Positions 44,588 through 56,932 of a stretch of DNA of 64,000 nt are shown one piece after another. The DNA comes from Ailurus styani. Lineage: Eukaryota; Chordata; Mammalia; Carnivora; Ailuridae. Below the pieces are notes generated by a model. That model was not told the DNA's origin and ran no database searches. It saw only the letters and a list, made by a program, of their open reading frames with translations. The number at the start of each line of letters is the position of its first letter. Within the stretch, counting starts at the first letter, position 1. The translations under genes and the position numbers were made by a program. The stretch lies in NCBI GenBank assembly GCA_002007465.1, contig LNAC01000273.1:257643-321642 (forward strand). The letters are read 5' to 3'.

Positions 44588-46295
44588 ATAAATATATTTA
44601 AATTTGAATAAACTAAATACATTCTATAAGAAATAAGTAATAAATAATGACTTGTGTTCCCCAGGAGCTCACCTTCTAATACCAAACATATCTAGTTGCA
44701 CTCCACAGGATTATATAAAGGACTTATTATTACCTGTGCATAAATTCTGCTTTCACAATACAAAAGAGTGAGAGAGTAATTCTGACTAGAGCGATACAGA
44801 TCTCCTGGAAGAGAAGGATTTTCCTGGTCTTCAAAACATGGGTAGGATTTTGAGAGGCAAGTGTGACTCTGAAGACAAATACTGGATGCTTAAGATCAAG
44901 TAGAATTCCTCTGTTTAAGGTTGTCTTTGTCTCATTGAAAAACAAAGCAGATACATTTCTTAAAAAAGATAGGTATTTGTGTCATTAAATTAAATTTTAA
45001 AGGGTAGATATCTTTTGCTTAAAGGCCAGAAATAAGGTATTTTTTTTCTTTCTCCTTATGTGAAATAAGTAAGGGTTAAAGCTGGAAAATTATAAAAGTC
45101 ACTTGATTAAATGAGGCAGGCAAATAAATGCTTTCTTAAGGTCTCAACTCAGTGTGCTCTTTCCCCGAGGCTAGTTGGAACTAATCCACAGTCACAATTG
45201 CTCCATCATATGGGTGGCCAGTCAATGTGGTCCCAGTAATAAAATGTGTAATCAACTTTCACATGTTTTTAGACATTCCCAAATCACTTTGATCATGGCT
45301 AACAAGAAAACTGCCATTTCAGTTAATAATCTATAAATTCTCAGGGGGAGGTTTTAATCCACTACCCAGCAGAATATTTCACATTTTATGTTAAAAATGT
45401 AGACAAACACAATCTAGAAATATATTTATCACTAAAACACTAGTCAATTTTCCATTATGTAATCTTCGTTAATGTAAACTTGTTAAATTGCCATGTCTCA
45501 CAAGTCCGGGGACCTTGATCAGTGAGAGTAAGTTGCTTTTGAAAACATAACGTACTTTAGATTGCACTTCATCTAAGTAAAATGAAAATGACAACTTTGG
45601 TGATGGCTTCAAGCCTACTTTTAGCAGTGTGACCTGTGGTATCATTGTCCTTCTTCATGTTATTGAATTTTGCTCAATCCAAGGAAATATAGTTATTATG
45701 GAAAAGAAGATACCAGAGTAAAATCTCTCTAAGCCAAGTGCTTTTTTAGTTGTGAAGATGTTCTTAAATATCTATCAGTTCCATGCCACAGGTCACAGTT
45801 AGCGTGAGTAGTTAGAAGTGTACCGAGAGCCGCATCCACCCAAGAAAGCAACATACAAGAGCTTGTTGAGAGCAGGAAATGTGTTGGAGAGGGAAATTTC
45901 AGAGATGACAGCTGTTTAATTCTAATCAAAATTTCTTTGCTACACCAAGAGACATTTAATCTTCCATTGGCTCTAATGTGTATCTTAGAAATCTGTAAGG
46001 TTTTAGAGGGCTGCTACTGCTACACTTCAGGGCCCAGTTCAAAGATAAGACTCGGTGACATCACTGATATCAGATTAATAGGGAGGAGGAATAGGTATGA
46101 GAGGCTGTTGTCTGGAACATCATCGGAGACAAGAATCTTAATAATGAAAAATCTGAAAGCTGTGTCTTTTAAACTCATGCTACCGTGTGATTTTTCTTTT
46201 TATACTCAGTATTAAAACTTTCCAACCCAAAGTAGCAGCATGTTCACACACAAACACACCCATACACAACTGAAACCACTAACATTCTCATAGGC
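44588..46295. other. Non-genic stretch, nothing recognised
   Basis: Frames at 44730-44945 (-), 45729-45929 (-) and 45937-46215 (+, 92 codons) show no domain. No SINE or LINE recognised. Confidence 0.35.
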
Positions 46296-46450
46296 TTTGC
46301 TACCCAGAGTGTGGGCTATAGACAGATATGACCTGGGAGCTTATTAGAAATGCAGAATCTGGGGCCCCACCCCAGACTTACTGACTCAGAATCTGCATTT
46401 TTACAAGATATCTGGATTATTCTCACGCACATTAAGTTTGAGAAGCACCA
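46296..46450. mobile_element. MER5-like non-autonomous hAT element
   Basis: Contains 'gacctgggagcttattagaa', 'atgcagaatctggggcccca', 'gactcagaatctgcattttt' and the right end 'ttaagtttgagaagcacc', the pattern of MER5A-type elements. The left terminal repeat is decayed ('ccagagtgtgggc'). Confidence 0.8.
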
Positions 46451-46539
46451 ACTTAAAAGCAGGTTTTAAAAAGTTGCACAGCCCTCTCATCCGTAAAACC
46501 CACGCTTCATCAGTTTCAAACTATTATGAATCTCCCCAC

Positions 46540-47270
46540 TATTGAAGGGCAGTACACTTTAGTGAGTGCTTAAGAGCAAGTGTTTCCAGAAATTCCCTGT
46601 CCAAACAGCCTGAAGCCGGCTTCCAGGGCCAATCTGGGCCTCTTCCCTGGGTCAGCCGTCCTAAAGGTGTGGCTGTCTGGGGAGGGGGCAGGTAAGAGAC
46701 AAGCTGGTCACAAGCGTCATAGGCCCCTTGCAGTCCTGAATGGAGTGGGTGGGAGGGGGTAGGACTGGCCCCCAGTTCAGGCCTCCATTTGTACTCTTGC
46801 TCAGGCAGATCTTGCATATGTTAGGGAGTATGGTAATTATTAAAAATCAATCTGTGACTGTAAGTTGACGGTTTTATGAAATGAAGAGTCTAGTCTTAAA
46901 AACATATATATGCTTGCAATTCCTTCCACCCCTCTTCCTACTGCCCTGGTTCCATTCACACTCTTGCTAGTGTGGCACCGCTGAGAGCAACGTTTCCTTA
47001 GAGACTCACGTGGGCGCTCGGGCTTCCAGGCTCTGTGCCAGAGGAGGCTGACAGTGACACAGAGGGCAGTGTACTTTCCTAGATATACAGGCACAGCTCC
47101 CGCTGCCATCAGTGGGGGTTCTACAATCCGACTGAGAGCCGAGGGGACAGTCTAGAATTGGAAATTTGTCCTCAAGGTGAGGCAGAGTAAGTGGCTGGTT
47201 CCAGAAGAGCCCAAATCCACAGTTAAGTAGCAAATTCAGTGAGAATTTAGAGAAGAATTCCCCCAAGTTC
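46540..47270. other. Locally GC-richer unique stretch
   Basis: This block is richer in G+C than its surroundings, with clustered CpG at about 46970-47140. Donor-like ggtaagag (near 46690) and aggtgagg (near 47175) occur, but no matching acceptors frame an exon. Overlapping frames (46539-46817, 46840-47109, 47006-47266) are not recognised. Nature unknown. Confidence 0.3.
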
Positions 47271-47469
47271 TAGAAGTTTTGAAAAGCAAGCAAAAGTAAG
47301 TTGAGGTACAGCCAATCGTCAAAGCAAGTTTTAAAATTCCTTGAAAGAAATTATGTAGTAAGCTAACCGTTTATTAAGAGGTCTTTAAAATTAGCCATTT
47401 TATCTAGTTAGAAGATTCTGGAAATAAACATTTTCTGGGCACTACTCACTTTCCTTATGTGGCACTCTT

Positions 47470-47730
47470 AATTCCATCCCTCCTCCAGGTCTAGGTTGAA
47501 ATGGGAAGGCTTCCTAGATTAGCTTAGGTGCCCTCTTGTAAGTGTGCTTAGAGCACCCTGCATTTCTTCTCCACAGCACCTATCAGTCTAATTAAATATT
47601 TAGCTCATCACGTGTTTTATGTTTGTCACTCCAAGGAGACTGTAAGCTTCCTGAAGACAAGGCCTATGTCTGTATAATTATATACTTAAAACACACAGGC
47701 CTCTCAATATATACTTGTACTGTAAGTTCA
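47470..47730 (+). repeat. L2 3' region fragment, sense
   Basis: Shows 'gcacctatcagtctaattaa', 'gagactgtaagcttcctgaa', 'gacaaggcctatgtctgtat', the sense L2 3' pattern. Confidence 0.65.
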
Positions 47731-48420
47731 CATTTAGTAGACTGAATATAAACTCCAAAGACTTGTATAATAAAACACGTCCATCAAAATTTAGAGGAAC
47801 CTACCGGATCCTCACCCAGACCAATGTGCTGTTTAGACACAACCAAGAGGATTGTTTATCTGTTTTCCTAAACTACAACAGACCCAAGTAGTATCTAGAA
47901 AGAAAAAGAAGGGAGGAGAACAAAGAGGGGGTGAAAAAAGCCAACCTGATGGACAGTTTCACAGAGGAAGAGGACAGAACACTACAGAAAAAAGAACTAA
48001 AAGAACATCACAACAACAACAAAAAGAATCTATCAACGTGGAGCCATTGTCAGGGGCAAGATATTGCAGAGGGTCCCTTTGTAAAATGTCATAATCCCAC
48101 AATTACTGTGTTAATTATACATCTCCATTAGAAAATACAGGAAAAATTGTATTCCATATATGTTGCTTAAGAAGATAGGAAGGTAAATATCTTTCAAAGT
48201 TTTTTAGAAATAAATTATCCGAAAGCAAGTTCGTAGCATAATAAAAATAATAGTATCTGTTATAATGTGTTTTAAAGTGTCTAGAGCACTTTTCTATATT
48301 GTATCTCACTAGATTTTCAGGAAAAAAGGAGGGGATAGATTGGGGCTGTCAAAAAAATTTGTTTGTGTGGTACATCATATTCCAGAGTGAAGCGGATAAA
48401 TTAGGCACTGCTACAGTTTT
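47731..48420. other. Non-genic stretch, nothing recognised
   Basis: Two overlapping + frames at 47852-48131 in different phases come from a purine-rich patch (47895-47945). Confidence 0.4.
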
Positions 48421-48435
48421 CTCGCTGAATATTAT

Positions 48436-48674
48436 TATTGTTTTTATTTATTATTATTTAAATAAATTATTTATTTGAGAGAGAGCATGAGGTGGGGGGA
48501 GGAGCAGAGGGAGAAGGACAAGTAGACTCTGCACTGAGTGTCGAGCCTCACGTAGGGCTCCAGGAGGGGCTGGAGGAGGGGATCCGGGCGGGGCTTGATC
48601 CCAGGACCCTGAATTCCTGACCTGAGCTGGAACCAAGAGTCAGATGCTCAACCTACTGAGCCCGCCAGGTGCTC
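48436..48674 (-). mobile_element. CAN SINE, older, antisense, enlarged body
   Basis: Antisense copy from a T/A-rich tail to head end 'ctgagcccgccaggtgctcc'. The body is longer than usual because a 'ggaggggctggaggagggga' stretch is inserted in the 'gggct' part (about 48557-48590). A decayed duplication ctcgctgaatattat / ctcactgagtatcat lies at 48421-48435 and 48675-48689. Confidence 0.9.
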
Positions 48675-48689
48675 CTCACTGAGTATCAT

Positions 48690-51530
48690 AAGGAGGATTT
48701 AGATGTTGATTTTTTTCAAAGAATTGTTGGAAAGAGGTTTCATTATGATTTCAAAAAGCTTTAAAATCCAACTTTTTTCCCAATAATGATTCAATGAGAG
48801 TTAGACAGTATATTTAAATTAAGTTACCTAAATCTTACAACAGAGGTGCATAAATAATACAGAGTAGATCTTATACATATGCAGCAGATGCAAATTTTAT
48901 TATTTATAATATTTTAAAAGTGGATGTGTCCTGGACATTAATTTATAATTTTACGTTAATTATGCCCCTGTATGTTGGCAGTGCTCTTTATAGAATGCTG
49001 AATTTTACAAAAACTGTACACACTCACATACACCCTCAAAATTACACTTAAAGTATACTACGAATGCAAAAGTATATTTTAAATTTCCAAATGTTGTTAG
49101 TATCCAGAATTGCATTTAATTTTTTTCTTGAAATTAAGAGTAATGACAACCATGTAAAAAGTACAAAGTATGTCAGAGATGATAAGGAGAACTTGTTGAC
49201 AGACAAAAGACGGTCCCAGGAAAGTTGTTTTGTCAATAGCAGCTGTTACATTGCAATATAAAACTGTCTTTATATAAAGTGTTCACTTTATGGTTCCTTC
49301 TACAGGAGATCAAAAATTAAATATATGCAGGAACATAATTAGAGAATTAATGGCCAGGGACAATGCACAAAGGGAGAGATTTCCAGGAAAAAAATGTGTT
49401 ATAAGCAGTTTTTTAATGACTATGCTTTAAAAACAAACCTGAATTATAACAACAATTGTTCTCTTGTTGTGTGGGAAAGGTCACATTAAATAATTCCTCT
49501 CTGATTTTATCCGCCCAAGAGCATCCACCCAAGCAGGGACAGGTTTTGCCTCTTTGATTTGCTAGTGCAGTGATTATAGCACAACCCTTTCTTTTTATAG
49601 TTGTACAGGTAATCAAGGGCAAAAAATCTCCAATCACTTCTTTATAATGCTATAAAGACCCATGTAGGCATCTTTGCCTTCTGATTTCAATGTGTGCACT
49701 CTTAAATAAAATAGAGCTGCTTTCTAGCTTTTTCATTTTGGTTTTCAGACTTCTCCTTCCAAATCTCACCTAGTCAACATTTTCTTTTGTTGTCAAGGAT
49801 ACAGCATATACATACTCAAAGCAGAGACTTGCTTTCTGCCATAATTAGAGGCACATTCAAATCCAATCCCTGGCATTCGATCTGTTTAGTAAGATATCAT
49901 AGGGTGGTTGAGCATAAGGCCAATATTTAAGTCACAATTCTTGTGGCTCAGTCTGAACCAAGAATGGGATTCCAGACCTCTGGGATTAAGCATGGTGAAG
50001 CTTTCCATGAGTTTCCAAACATTCTCTTTGGTAACAAATAGTGAACTGCTTGAACTCCGACTGGGTTGTCATATGTTTTATTCATGGACCATCATAGGAG
50101 CCGCCAAACAGATTATCATGTTTATATCAGACCTCCTTGGAGAGGGAAATTCTTTAATAGTTGAACTAGCAGGGTCAGTCAGTACAGAGATGCCTGCAGG
50201 CAACCAAATAATAAATAAATAAAATAAAATAAGAGAAGAAGAAATGAAATCAAACATTGAGAGTTTAATGATGTCCTTCAGCAGTCACCAATCAATATGT
50301 TTTTATCTCTTGCTGGAAAGGTTACATTCAGGCTCCCTTATTTTAGTAGTTTTGTTTATTTACTTATTTACTTATTATAAGAGTGAGGAGATGCAGGGGG
50401 CATGGAAAAGTGCAGAGTCCACAGAAACCACTTCACTGGAGTTGACAAACCTTGTCTACTCATGGTATCGCTTTTTTTTTTTTTTTTTTTTATAGCAATT
50501 TGGCCTTTTTCAGTAAGCTAAGTGCCACATGGAGTTGTCCTATTGTTTCTGTTGGAAGTAAATGCACTTTAGCAGATGTTGTGACATGCAGTAACATTTC
50601 CTTTTCTTGAGAGTCTGATTTCAAAATGATTTAAAAAGACACATTACAGTTTGGCTGGGCAGTAGCTTTCCTAGGGTGGGCTTGCTTCCTTGTCTGTTTA
50701 GGGATTTTCTACAGCTCTGCCTGACTTAGCCTGGCCATTCAGCTTCAGTCAGGAAACTGCTTTCTGACTAGAGAGAAATCCATGAGCTCACAGGTGAGGT
50801 CATTATTTACAGGAATGCTTTCCTTTTAGTCAGCTGACTTCATGAGGTGTCGTATGGAGGGTTGCTTTGAACACTCAGAGTATCACGGGGTATCCTGGAG
50901 GTTATTGATGTAAACTAGACCCTCCATAGGTTCATAAGGCAATTAGTCATGGTGTTCTAGAAATGGAAGGAGCTTTAAAGATCTCCATGTAGAGGGATAC
51001 CTGCACTGTTGTTAAAATCGGGTGTTTCTAGATAGGATACCTCATTCAGAGATTGACGATTTATAACATCTAGAAGTTCCTATGCAGAGACAATATGATA
51101 ATTATGTAACATGTTTCTCAAAGGAATGTCAATCTCCATTTCGTAGACTAAGACTCACAGGGGTGGAAGACCCAGTATCAACTCTGGCTACTCATTCTGG
51201 GGACAAACATAATTGTATGAAAAATGACATTTTAAAATTGGAGTTGGGATTAGTAATTCCTTCATGAGAATTTATTGCCTACACTGCCAAGTAAGAAATG
51301 AAATGCCTCTCAGCTTAGATGTTACTTTATTTAAAGAGAATGGCCAAAAAGGACCAAATGTTTAATCATTTGCATAGAAAGCATGTAAGATATACATTTT
51401 TAAAGGAAAATGCTACTTATATACTAGGATACTTCCTCTGTGATTTCCAGATACTTAGGGTCTTCCTGTAATATACCTTTGGATGTCCACTACCTGGAAT
51501 GGTTTCATGAATGAGGTTTACTTGGGTCAC
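48690..51530. other. Non-genic stretch, no CAN SINE or LINE recognised
   Basis: A run of about 22 T lies at 50471-50492. The 104-codon frame at 49908-50222 is not recognised. The segment 50500-50900 is repeat-free and complex and may be constrained. A segment near 50955-51175 vaguely resembles an old SINE but I do not call it. Confidence 0.35.
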
Positions 51531-51543
51531 TCTACTAATTCTT

Positions 51544-51745
51544 TTTTTTTTTTTTAAGATTTTATTTATTTATTTCACAGAGGGAGAGAGATCACAAGGA
51601 GGCAGAGAGGCAGGCAGAGAGAGAGAGGGGGAAGCAGGCTCCCTGCCGAGCAGGGAGCCCAATGCGGGCCTCGATCCCAAGACCCTGAGATCATGACCTG
51701 AGCTGAGAGCAGAGGCTTTAACCCACTGAGCCACCCAGGCGCCCA
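51544..51745 (-). mobile_element. CAN SINE, mustelid-type, antisense
   Basis: Antisense copy: T-run, 'aagattttatttatttattt', 'cacaaggaggcagagaggca', 'actgagccacccaggcgccc'. Perfect 13-bp duplication tctactaattctt at 51531-51543 and 51746-51758. Confidence 0.95.
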
Positions 51746-51759
51746 TCTACTAATTCTTA

Positions 51760-52045
51760 AAGATTCAGCTTACCCATCTATCTCTGAAAACTTACTTTAA
51801 AATTTCACACAAAGTTCATTCTAGATCACTTTCTTCTCTGTGTCCTCACTGTGCCTCGATCAACTCTTTCTTATTGTCTGAGCCACAGTATTTATTTTAA
51901 TTATTTATTGACATTCCTCCCCTCTCTGACTATGATATACTTACGGGAGGGCCTATGTCAGGTTCATTTTTATTGTATTCTCACATCAACTTCAGTACCT
52001 GGTACAACATAGTGACTCAACAAATACATATAAAATAAATGAATG
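51760..52045 (+). repeat. L2 3' end, sense
   Basis: Shows 'gagggcctatgtcaggttca', 'cttcagtacctggtacaaca' and 'gactcaacaaatacatataa', ending 'aataaatgaatg', the sense L2 terminus. The left part is weak. Confidence 0.6.
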
Positions 52046-52227
52046 TGGCCTGAACATCACATATATCAAATCCGTTTCAGACTAAAGTTCTACCCAGATA
52101 AATATAGTAAACAATTAAATGAGCTTAGGCAAAGAAAAAATATTTATGGATACCTTAGGACTGTAGGGAGACAGAGAGAAGAAAATGATAATGCGATGCT
52201 CTCAAGCTTGGACTAAAGTGAAAATAG

Positions 52228-52365
52228 TTTATTTATTTATTTATTATTTATTTGTTTGTTTATTTTAGAGAGAGAGAGATTGTGAGCGAGTGAGGGAGGG
52301 TGGAGGAGCAGATGGAGAGAGACAAGCAGATTCCGCGCAGAGCGTGTAGCCCACCCGCGCACCCC
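52228..52365 (-). mobile_element. CAN SINE, older, antisense, heavily deleted
   Basis: Tail of TTTA units, GA-rich body 'gagagagacaagcagattcc', then a direct jump to 'ccacccgcgcacccc'. Most of the tRNA-derived head is gone. No duplication found. Confidence 0.8.
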
Positions 52366-52807
52366 GATACAAGTGGATTCTTAAATTGTCTCAATTATTT
52401 GTGCCCTTGGAAAGCCTGTCGGAATTTGGAGTCTTAATATATGTTCTTGTTCAATCATTCTCTAGTGAGCAAGGCAATCACTGAGAAATTTCTTGACTCT
52501 ATGCCTGGTTAGGGAAACTCTTGAGAAATGAAAGAATTTGATTCACAGAAAGCTTTGGTACCATTTGTGAAATGTATACTCTAATCACTACATGTTGTTG
52601 TTGTTGCTGTTGTTTAAAGGAACTGATTATTTCAGAAGGAAGCACATCAGCATTACTGTAGTGGAACCAGATGGGAATTATAGGTTTTCCTGCTCGAAAA
52701 TTTTTTACTGCTTTTATGAGAGAAATGAACATATACATGCAGATCTTAACATACCCTTGAATTATGAAAATGTAAGAAAATATTTTTATTTTAAATCTAG
52801 GAGATAG

Positions 52808-53004
52808 GGCACCTGGGTGGCTCAGTGGGTTAAAGCCTCTGCCTTCCGCTCAGGTCATGATCTCAGGGTCCTGGGATCGAGGCCCGCATCGGGCTCCCTG
52901 CTCAGCGGGGAGCCTGCTTCCTCCTCTCTCTCTGCCTGCCTCTCTGCCTACTTGTAATCTCTCTCTGTCAAATAAATAAATAAAATCTTTAAAAATAAAT
53001 AAAT
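52808..53004 (+). mobile_element. CAN SINE, mustelid-type, very clean
   Basis: Near-consensus sense copy: 'gggcacctgggtggctcag', 'gggttaaagcctctgccttc', 'gcctgcctctctgcctactt', tail with repeated AAAT. Perfect 15-bp duplication aaatctaggagatag at 52793-52807 and 53005-53019. Low divergence suggests a recent insertion. Confidence 0.96.
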
Positions 53005-53030
53005 AAATCTAGGAGATAGTTTACCTTACT

Positions 53031-53109
53031 GTGTGTGTATGTGTAATATATACACATACGTATATATATATATATGTATATGTATATATACATATACGTG
53101 TATATGTAT
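53031..53109. repeat. TG/TA/CA alternating purine-pyrimidine repeat
   Basis: About 79 bases of nearly uninterrupted alternating purine and pyrimidine (TG, TA, CA and CG steps), with partial self-complementarity. Prone to Z-DNA or cruciform structure and to length change. Confidence 0.93.
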
Positions 53110-53147
53110 CAGAAATCTGTGGTATCTGTTAAGATGTGAAGAATCCT

Positions 53148-53235
53148 TTCATTTGTTCACTTGATAAGTATTTTTTTGAGTATTAATTATAAGGTATTAC
53201 GCTGGGCACTGAAAACACAAAGATTTCCCAGACAT
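53148..53235 (-). repeat. L2 3' end fragment, antisense
   Basis: Shows 'tttcatttgttcacttgata' and 'attacgctgggcactgaaaa', the antisense L2 end. Confidence 0.55.
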
Positions 53236-54889
53236 GGATAACTGAGAACTACAGATACAAAATAGAATGGTAAGTAAAAAGAAAAAAAAAACTTCTTTAG
53301 ATATATTATTTTCCTCTGACCATTGAAATATTTTATAATTGGTAGTCATGCCTTAGGGCAGCAGGATATACAATTTACCAATGATCCTTTTAGCTTTGTG
53401 AACATATCATTACCTAAATCCTAAGATGGACATCTTTCCTTCCCCCTTCAAAAATCGAAACCATAATAATATTTAAGCTTAACTATTTTATTTTCCACTA
53501 TTATCTGCCAAATTTATTTACCACTTGAAAAAAAAAAAACCTTTAAATCACATATGGGAAGTACTATGAGAATAAGGAGCCAAATCTTAAAGAACATATT
53601 CTCTTCCCTTATCCTGTGTCTAAACTTGACTTTAACAATTAATATGGTTAGCAAATGTCTGCACCCTACAAATGGAACATTAAACAGCAAGACCAAATGG
53701 CCAAATGTTCACCACCTGCCCACACCCCCCTGCAATCAATCAGGACCAACTTAACAAAGCAACCAAAATACAGTGATTAGTTAAAAGAATTAGACCAGTG
53801 TACTATTACCAAGTGACTTGGAGGTAATTTTGCCACCAATACTTGAAGAACATTTAAAGAGACTGCATTCCTTCTTTTTTCTCCTGTACTCTGTCACAAT
53901 TAGGTAATTCTTACCTGGAAGATATTCAAAATTATATACAGATGATATGAAGATAGGCAGTGGAGAGCTGGAGTGGGTTAGGGAGGCACAGTCCTGTTGT
54001 TTTCAACCTATTTGACCAGAATATGGTGAATAACTATGGCGAGCATATGATTTATTATTGAAACTCAGTGCTTCTCAAGTGAAAGGGGGATGCTATTTTC
54101 AATTATGACAATTGGTGTAAACTGGGACTATGCCAAGCAAACTGGGATGTATGATCAGTCTATGAATAATTAGCCATAACCAGACAATTTAAAATTAAGT
54201 TAGGACAGACTGGTGAAGTTAGTTGTATACAATCTGTGTAAGGTAAGACTTTTTATTTTATTTTTATTTATTTTTATTTTTAAGTAAGGCTTTTAAAGTT
54301 AGGACCACATAACAGATTAGCTTGTCTTTGAAAATCATGTCATTGACTCCAAACATCTTGGTCCTCTGTATCTTCTCTGGTTTAAATGACATGTATTTAC
54401 ATACTTTTTTAAAAAAACTAGTTCAGGATTTTTCACTTTTATTTTTCTAAAAGCTTTATCATCTAAAACTTTTATAATAGTACAATTTCCTGGGCAACCA
54501 AAAACATAATGATTAATAAGCAAGATGTAGAAAGCTTGAAGCTAAATGGAGAGACCATTAGACTAGAAGTAAAGGAACCGGAATATTGTCCTGACTTTAA
54601 AACCAGCACCAAGTAGGACCAACCTTCACTGTACCTTTAATTTTTTCATTGCTACAAATGTAGTAGTCTCACTTATTAATTTCCTGGAGAGGGCTTATGG
54701 AAATACTTGAAAAACACCTAAGAGGTTTAAGTTTAAATATTTTAATTTCAAGAGCTTTGTAACAATAAAGAAGGCAAGAGAGGAGAAGTAAAGAGTCTTA
54801 GAACACAGAATTAAATGTTGTGTTTAAAAGAGTACAGAGAAATATATTTAAATAATATGGAAGAAAAGACTGGAAAACTTTCAGCATTT
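53236..54889. other. Non-genic stretch, nothing recognised
   Basis: Overlapping opposite-strand frames at 53514-53754 are not recognised. A TTTTA-rich run at about 54248-54284 looks like an isolated low-complexity tract. Confidence 0.4.
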
Positions 54890-55085
54890 GATGATTTGCT
54901 AACACTTTCAGAAAGCCTTCTCAGAATCCTGTAACTTCCCCCTGAATTTCTGTATAGCACTTAATTGTTATTGTTTATTTATGTTCCCAACTAGACTGTA
55001 TGTTTTGCAAGACCCAACTATGCTTTATCTGTCATTAAATTACAATGTCTCACCCGAAGTGGATACTCAATAAATATTTTTTTAC
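54890..55085 (+). repeat. L2 3' end, sense
   Basis: Shows 'cttccccctgaatttctgta', 'caactagactgtatgttttg' and 'gtggatactcaataaatatt', the sense L2 terminus. Confidence 0.7.
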
Positions 55086-56076
55086 CAAATATATTCATGT
55101 TGGTGACAAACTTAGGAAGACAGAATAAGATACCTCTATTTGAATATTAATAGTCCCTGTTAGGTTTCTGCCAGGTTCTCTTTTCTTTTGAATTTTATGT
55201 TCAACTTTTTTCAACAGTCCCCTTTCCACTAAACCTGGAAAAGGAAGCTTATAAAAACTACTAAAAGTTCTATAAATTTTCACTGTAGGGTACCTCTCCA
55301 CTGTGACACAGGAAGAGCTGGTTTGGAAATTGGATGTGAATATGGCTCTGTGCAAATCATCTATTTGCTTTTGGAGGTGTTAGTTCAGTTGGTGAGAGGA
55401 CACCACTAATAAGGGTAAGGGTGCAGGTTTTATTAGCTTTACACAGGGAGAAACTGCCCCAGAGTCACAGATTGTACCTCCAAGCTCAGTGAGTTCTCCT
55501 GGGTCACAAAGAGAGTGCAGATTACTCAGTACAACCTATTAACAATTTGGAAAACAAGCAGCTGATAGCAAATGTGGTATACAAAAGATAACACTTTCTT
55601 ACTTTGCAGAGGGCTAAAAAAAAAAGGAATCCTTCAAACAAGTGTCAGTTTAAGAAGTGTCCCTTTGTCATATGTCCTCTTTAGACCACAATTCCAAAAT
55701 GGGCATACTGAGCGGAAGCAAACTTTAAATCCAAATTCTGAGAATACATACAATTCGTTACTGGACTCTGTGCTTGGTAGGAAGAAAGTATGGCCATGTG
55801 ATATTGATAATAGAGTGTTTAAGCGGCAAAAATCAATCTGAAAATCATTTGTAGTGATCACATTAGGCATTTGCGTGGTGATAGATTCTGAAAATATTTG
55901 TATATTGAAATAATGGTTTTCTTTGCAAAAATGTGCTTTCCCACACACAGAAGCACATTTTCATTGTATGTGAAGTTCTGTTGTCCTAACAAACATTGAT
56001 TCATTGCTCACTACCTAAATTAATGCCAGAAAAAGAAAGTAATTTAGAAATATTTTTGATACATTCCGTTAAATTC
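55086..56076. other. Non-genic stretch, nothing recognised
   Basis: Frames at 55095-55355 (-), 55572-55841 (+) and 55634-55948 (-, 104 codons) overlap on opposite strands and show no domain. Confidence 0.35.
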
Positions 56077-56090
56077 AGTTATGGTAACTT

Positions 56091-56300
56091 TTTTTTTAAG
56101 ATTTTAAAAATTTATTTGAGAGAGAGTGAGAACTTGTGCACACACGTGTCAGCAGGGGAAGGGGCAGAGGAGGAGGGAGAGAAGCAGACTCCACCCTAAG
56201 GGGAGAGCCCTATGTGGCCCTGACCCTACGACCTTGAGATCATGACCTGAGCCAAAATCCAGAGTTGGGTTCTTAACCAATTGAGCCACCCAGGTGCTCC
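56091..56300 (-). mobile_element. CAN SINE, older, antisense
   Basis: Antisense copy with a mutated tail, 'gagatcatgacctgagccaa' and head end 'ttgagccacccaggtgctcc'. Flanks agttatggtaactt (56077-56090) and agttataggaactt (56301-56314) match at 12 of 14 bases. Confidence 0.93.
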
Positions 56301-56497
56301 AGTTATAGGAACTTCCACTAAACTGTGGTAATCCAGTTGGATGGTCTAAAAGAAAACACGATGAAGCTAACAGTGACACGTAACGGCCATCTGTTAGTCA
56401 TTCGGCAACAGGAAATTATACTTATTAAGAGCTCTTCCACACATGGCCATGTTCTAGGGTTATAGATGCTGTTCATCCTGTGGCCAATCCATTTTTA

Positions 56498-56726
56498 TTT
56501 TTATTTATTTATTTTTTAAAGATGTTATTTATTTATTTATTTATTTATTTGAGAGAGAGAGATAGAGAAAGAGAGAACTTGAATGGGGGGAGGAGCAAAG
56601 GGGGATAAGCAGACTCTGCGCTGAGCAGGGAGCTCATTGCAGGGCTCCATCCCATGACTCTGAGATCATGACCTGAACTGAAATCAGGAGTCGGACGCCC
56701 AAACGACTGAGCCACTCAGGCACCCC
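56498..56726 (-). mobile_element. CAN SINE, older, antisense, with extra flank sequence
   Basis: Antisense copy: (TTTA)n tail, 'gagcaaagggggataagcag', head end 'gactgagccactcaggcacc'. The duplication ccaatccattttta occurs at 56484-56497 and 56764-56777, so about 37 bases of non-SINE, T-rich sequence separate the SINE head from the right copy. Confidence 0.9.
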
Positions 56727-56932
56727 ACTCAGTTCATTTTTTTTTTAATTTCCTTTTTTATCACCAATCCATTTTTAAAATGAACATGTTCTCTGGGAAG
56801 GTTGATAAAAGGAGCCCATTATTTTTATTTACTGGATTCTCAGGTAGGTGGAGAATCCAGATTCTAGGAGTGGAAGACTTAGACAGGAAAGAGACTTTAT
56901 ACTAAATTCTTCTGCAGAATAGTTGCCTTTTA

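Noticed and set aside
45937..46215. 92-codon frame
   Set aside because: No recognisable domain, no splice-site pair and no neighbouring exon; compatible with chance.
49908..50222. 104-codon frame
   Set aside because: No domain or signal recognised; isolated and compatible with chance.
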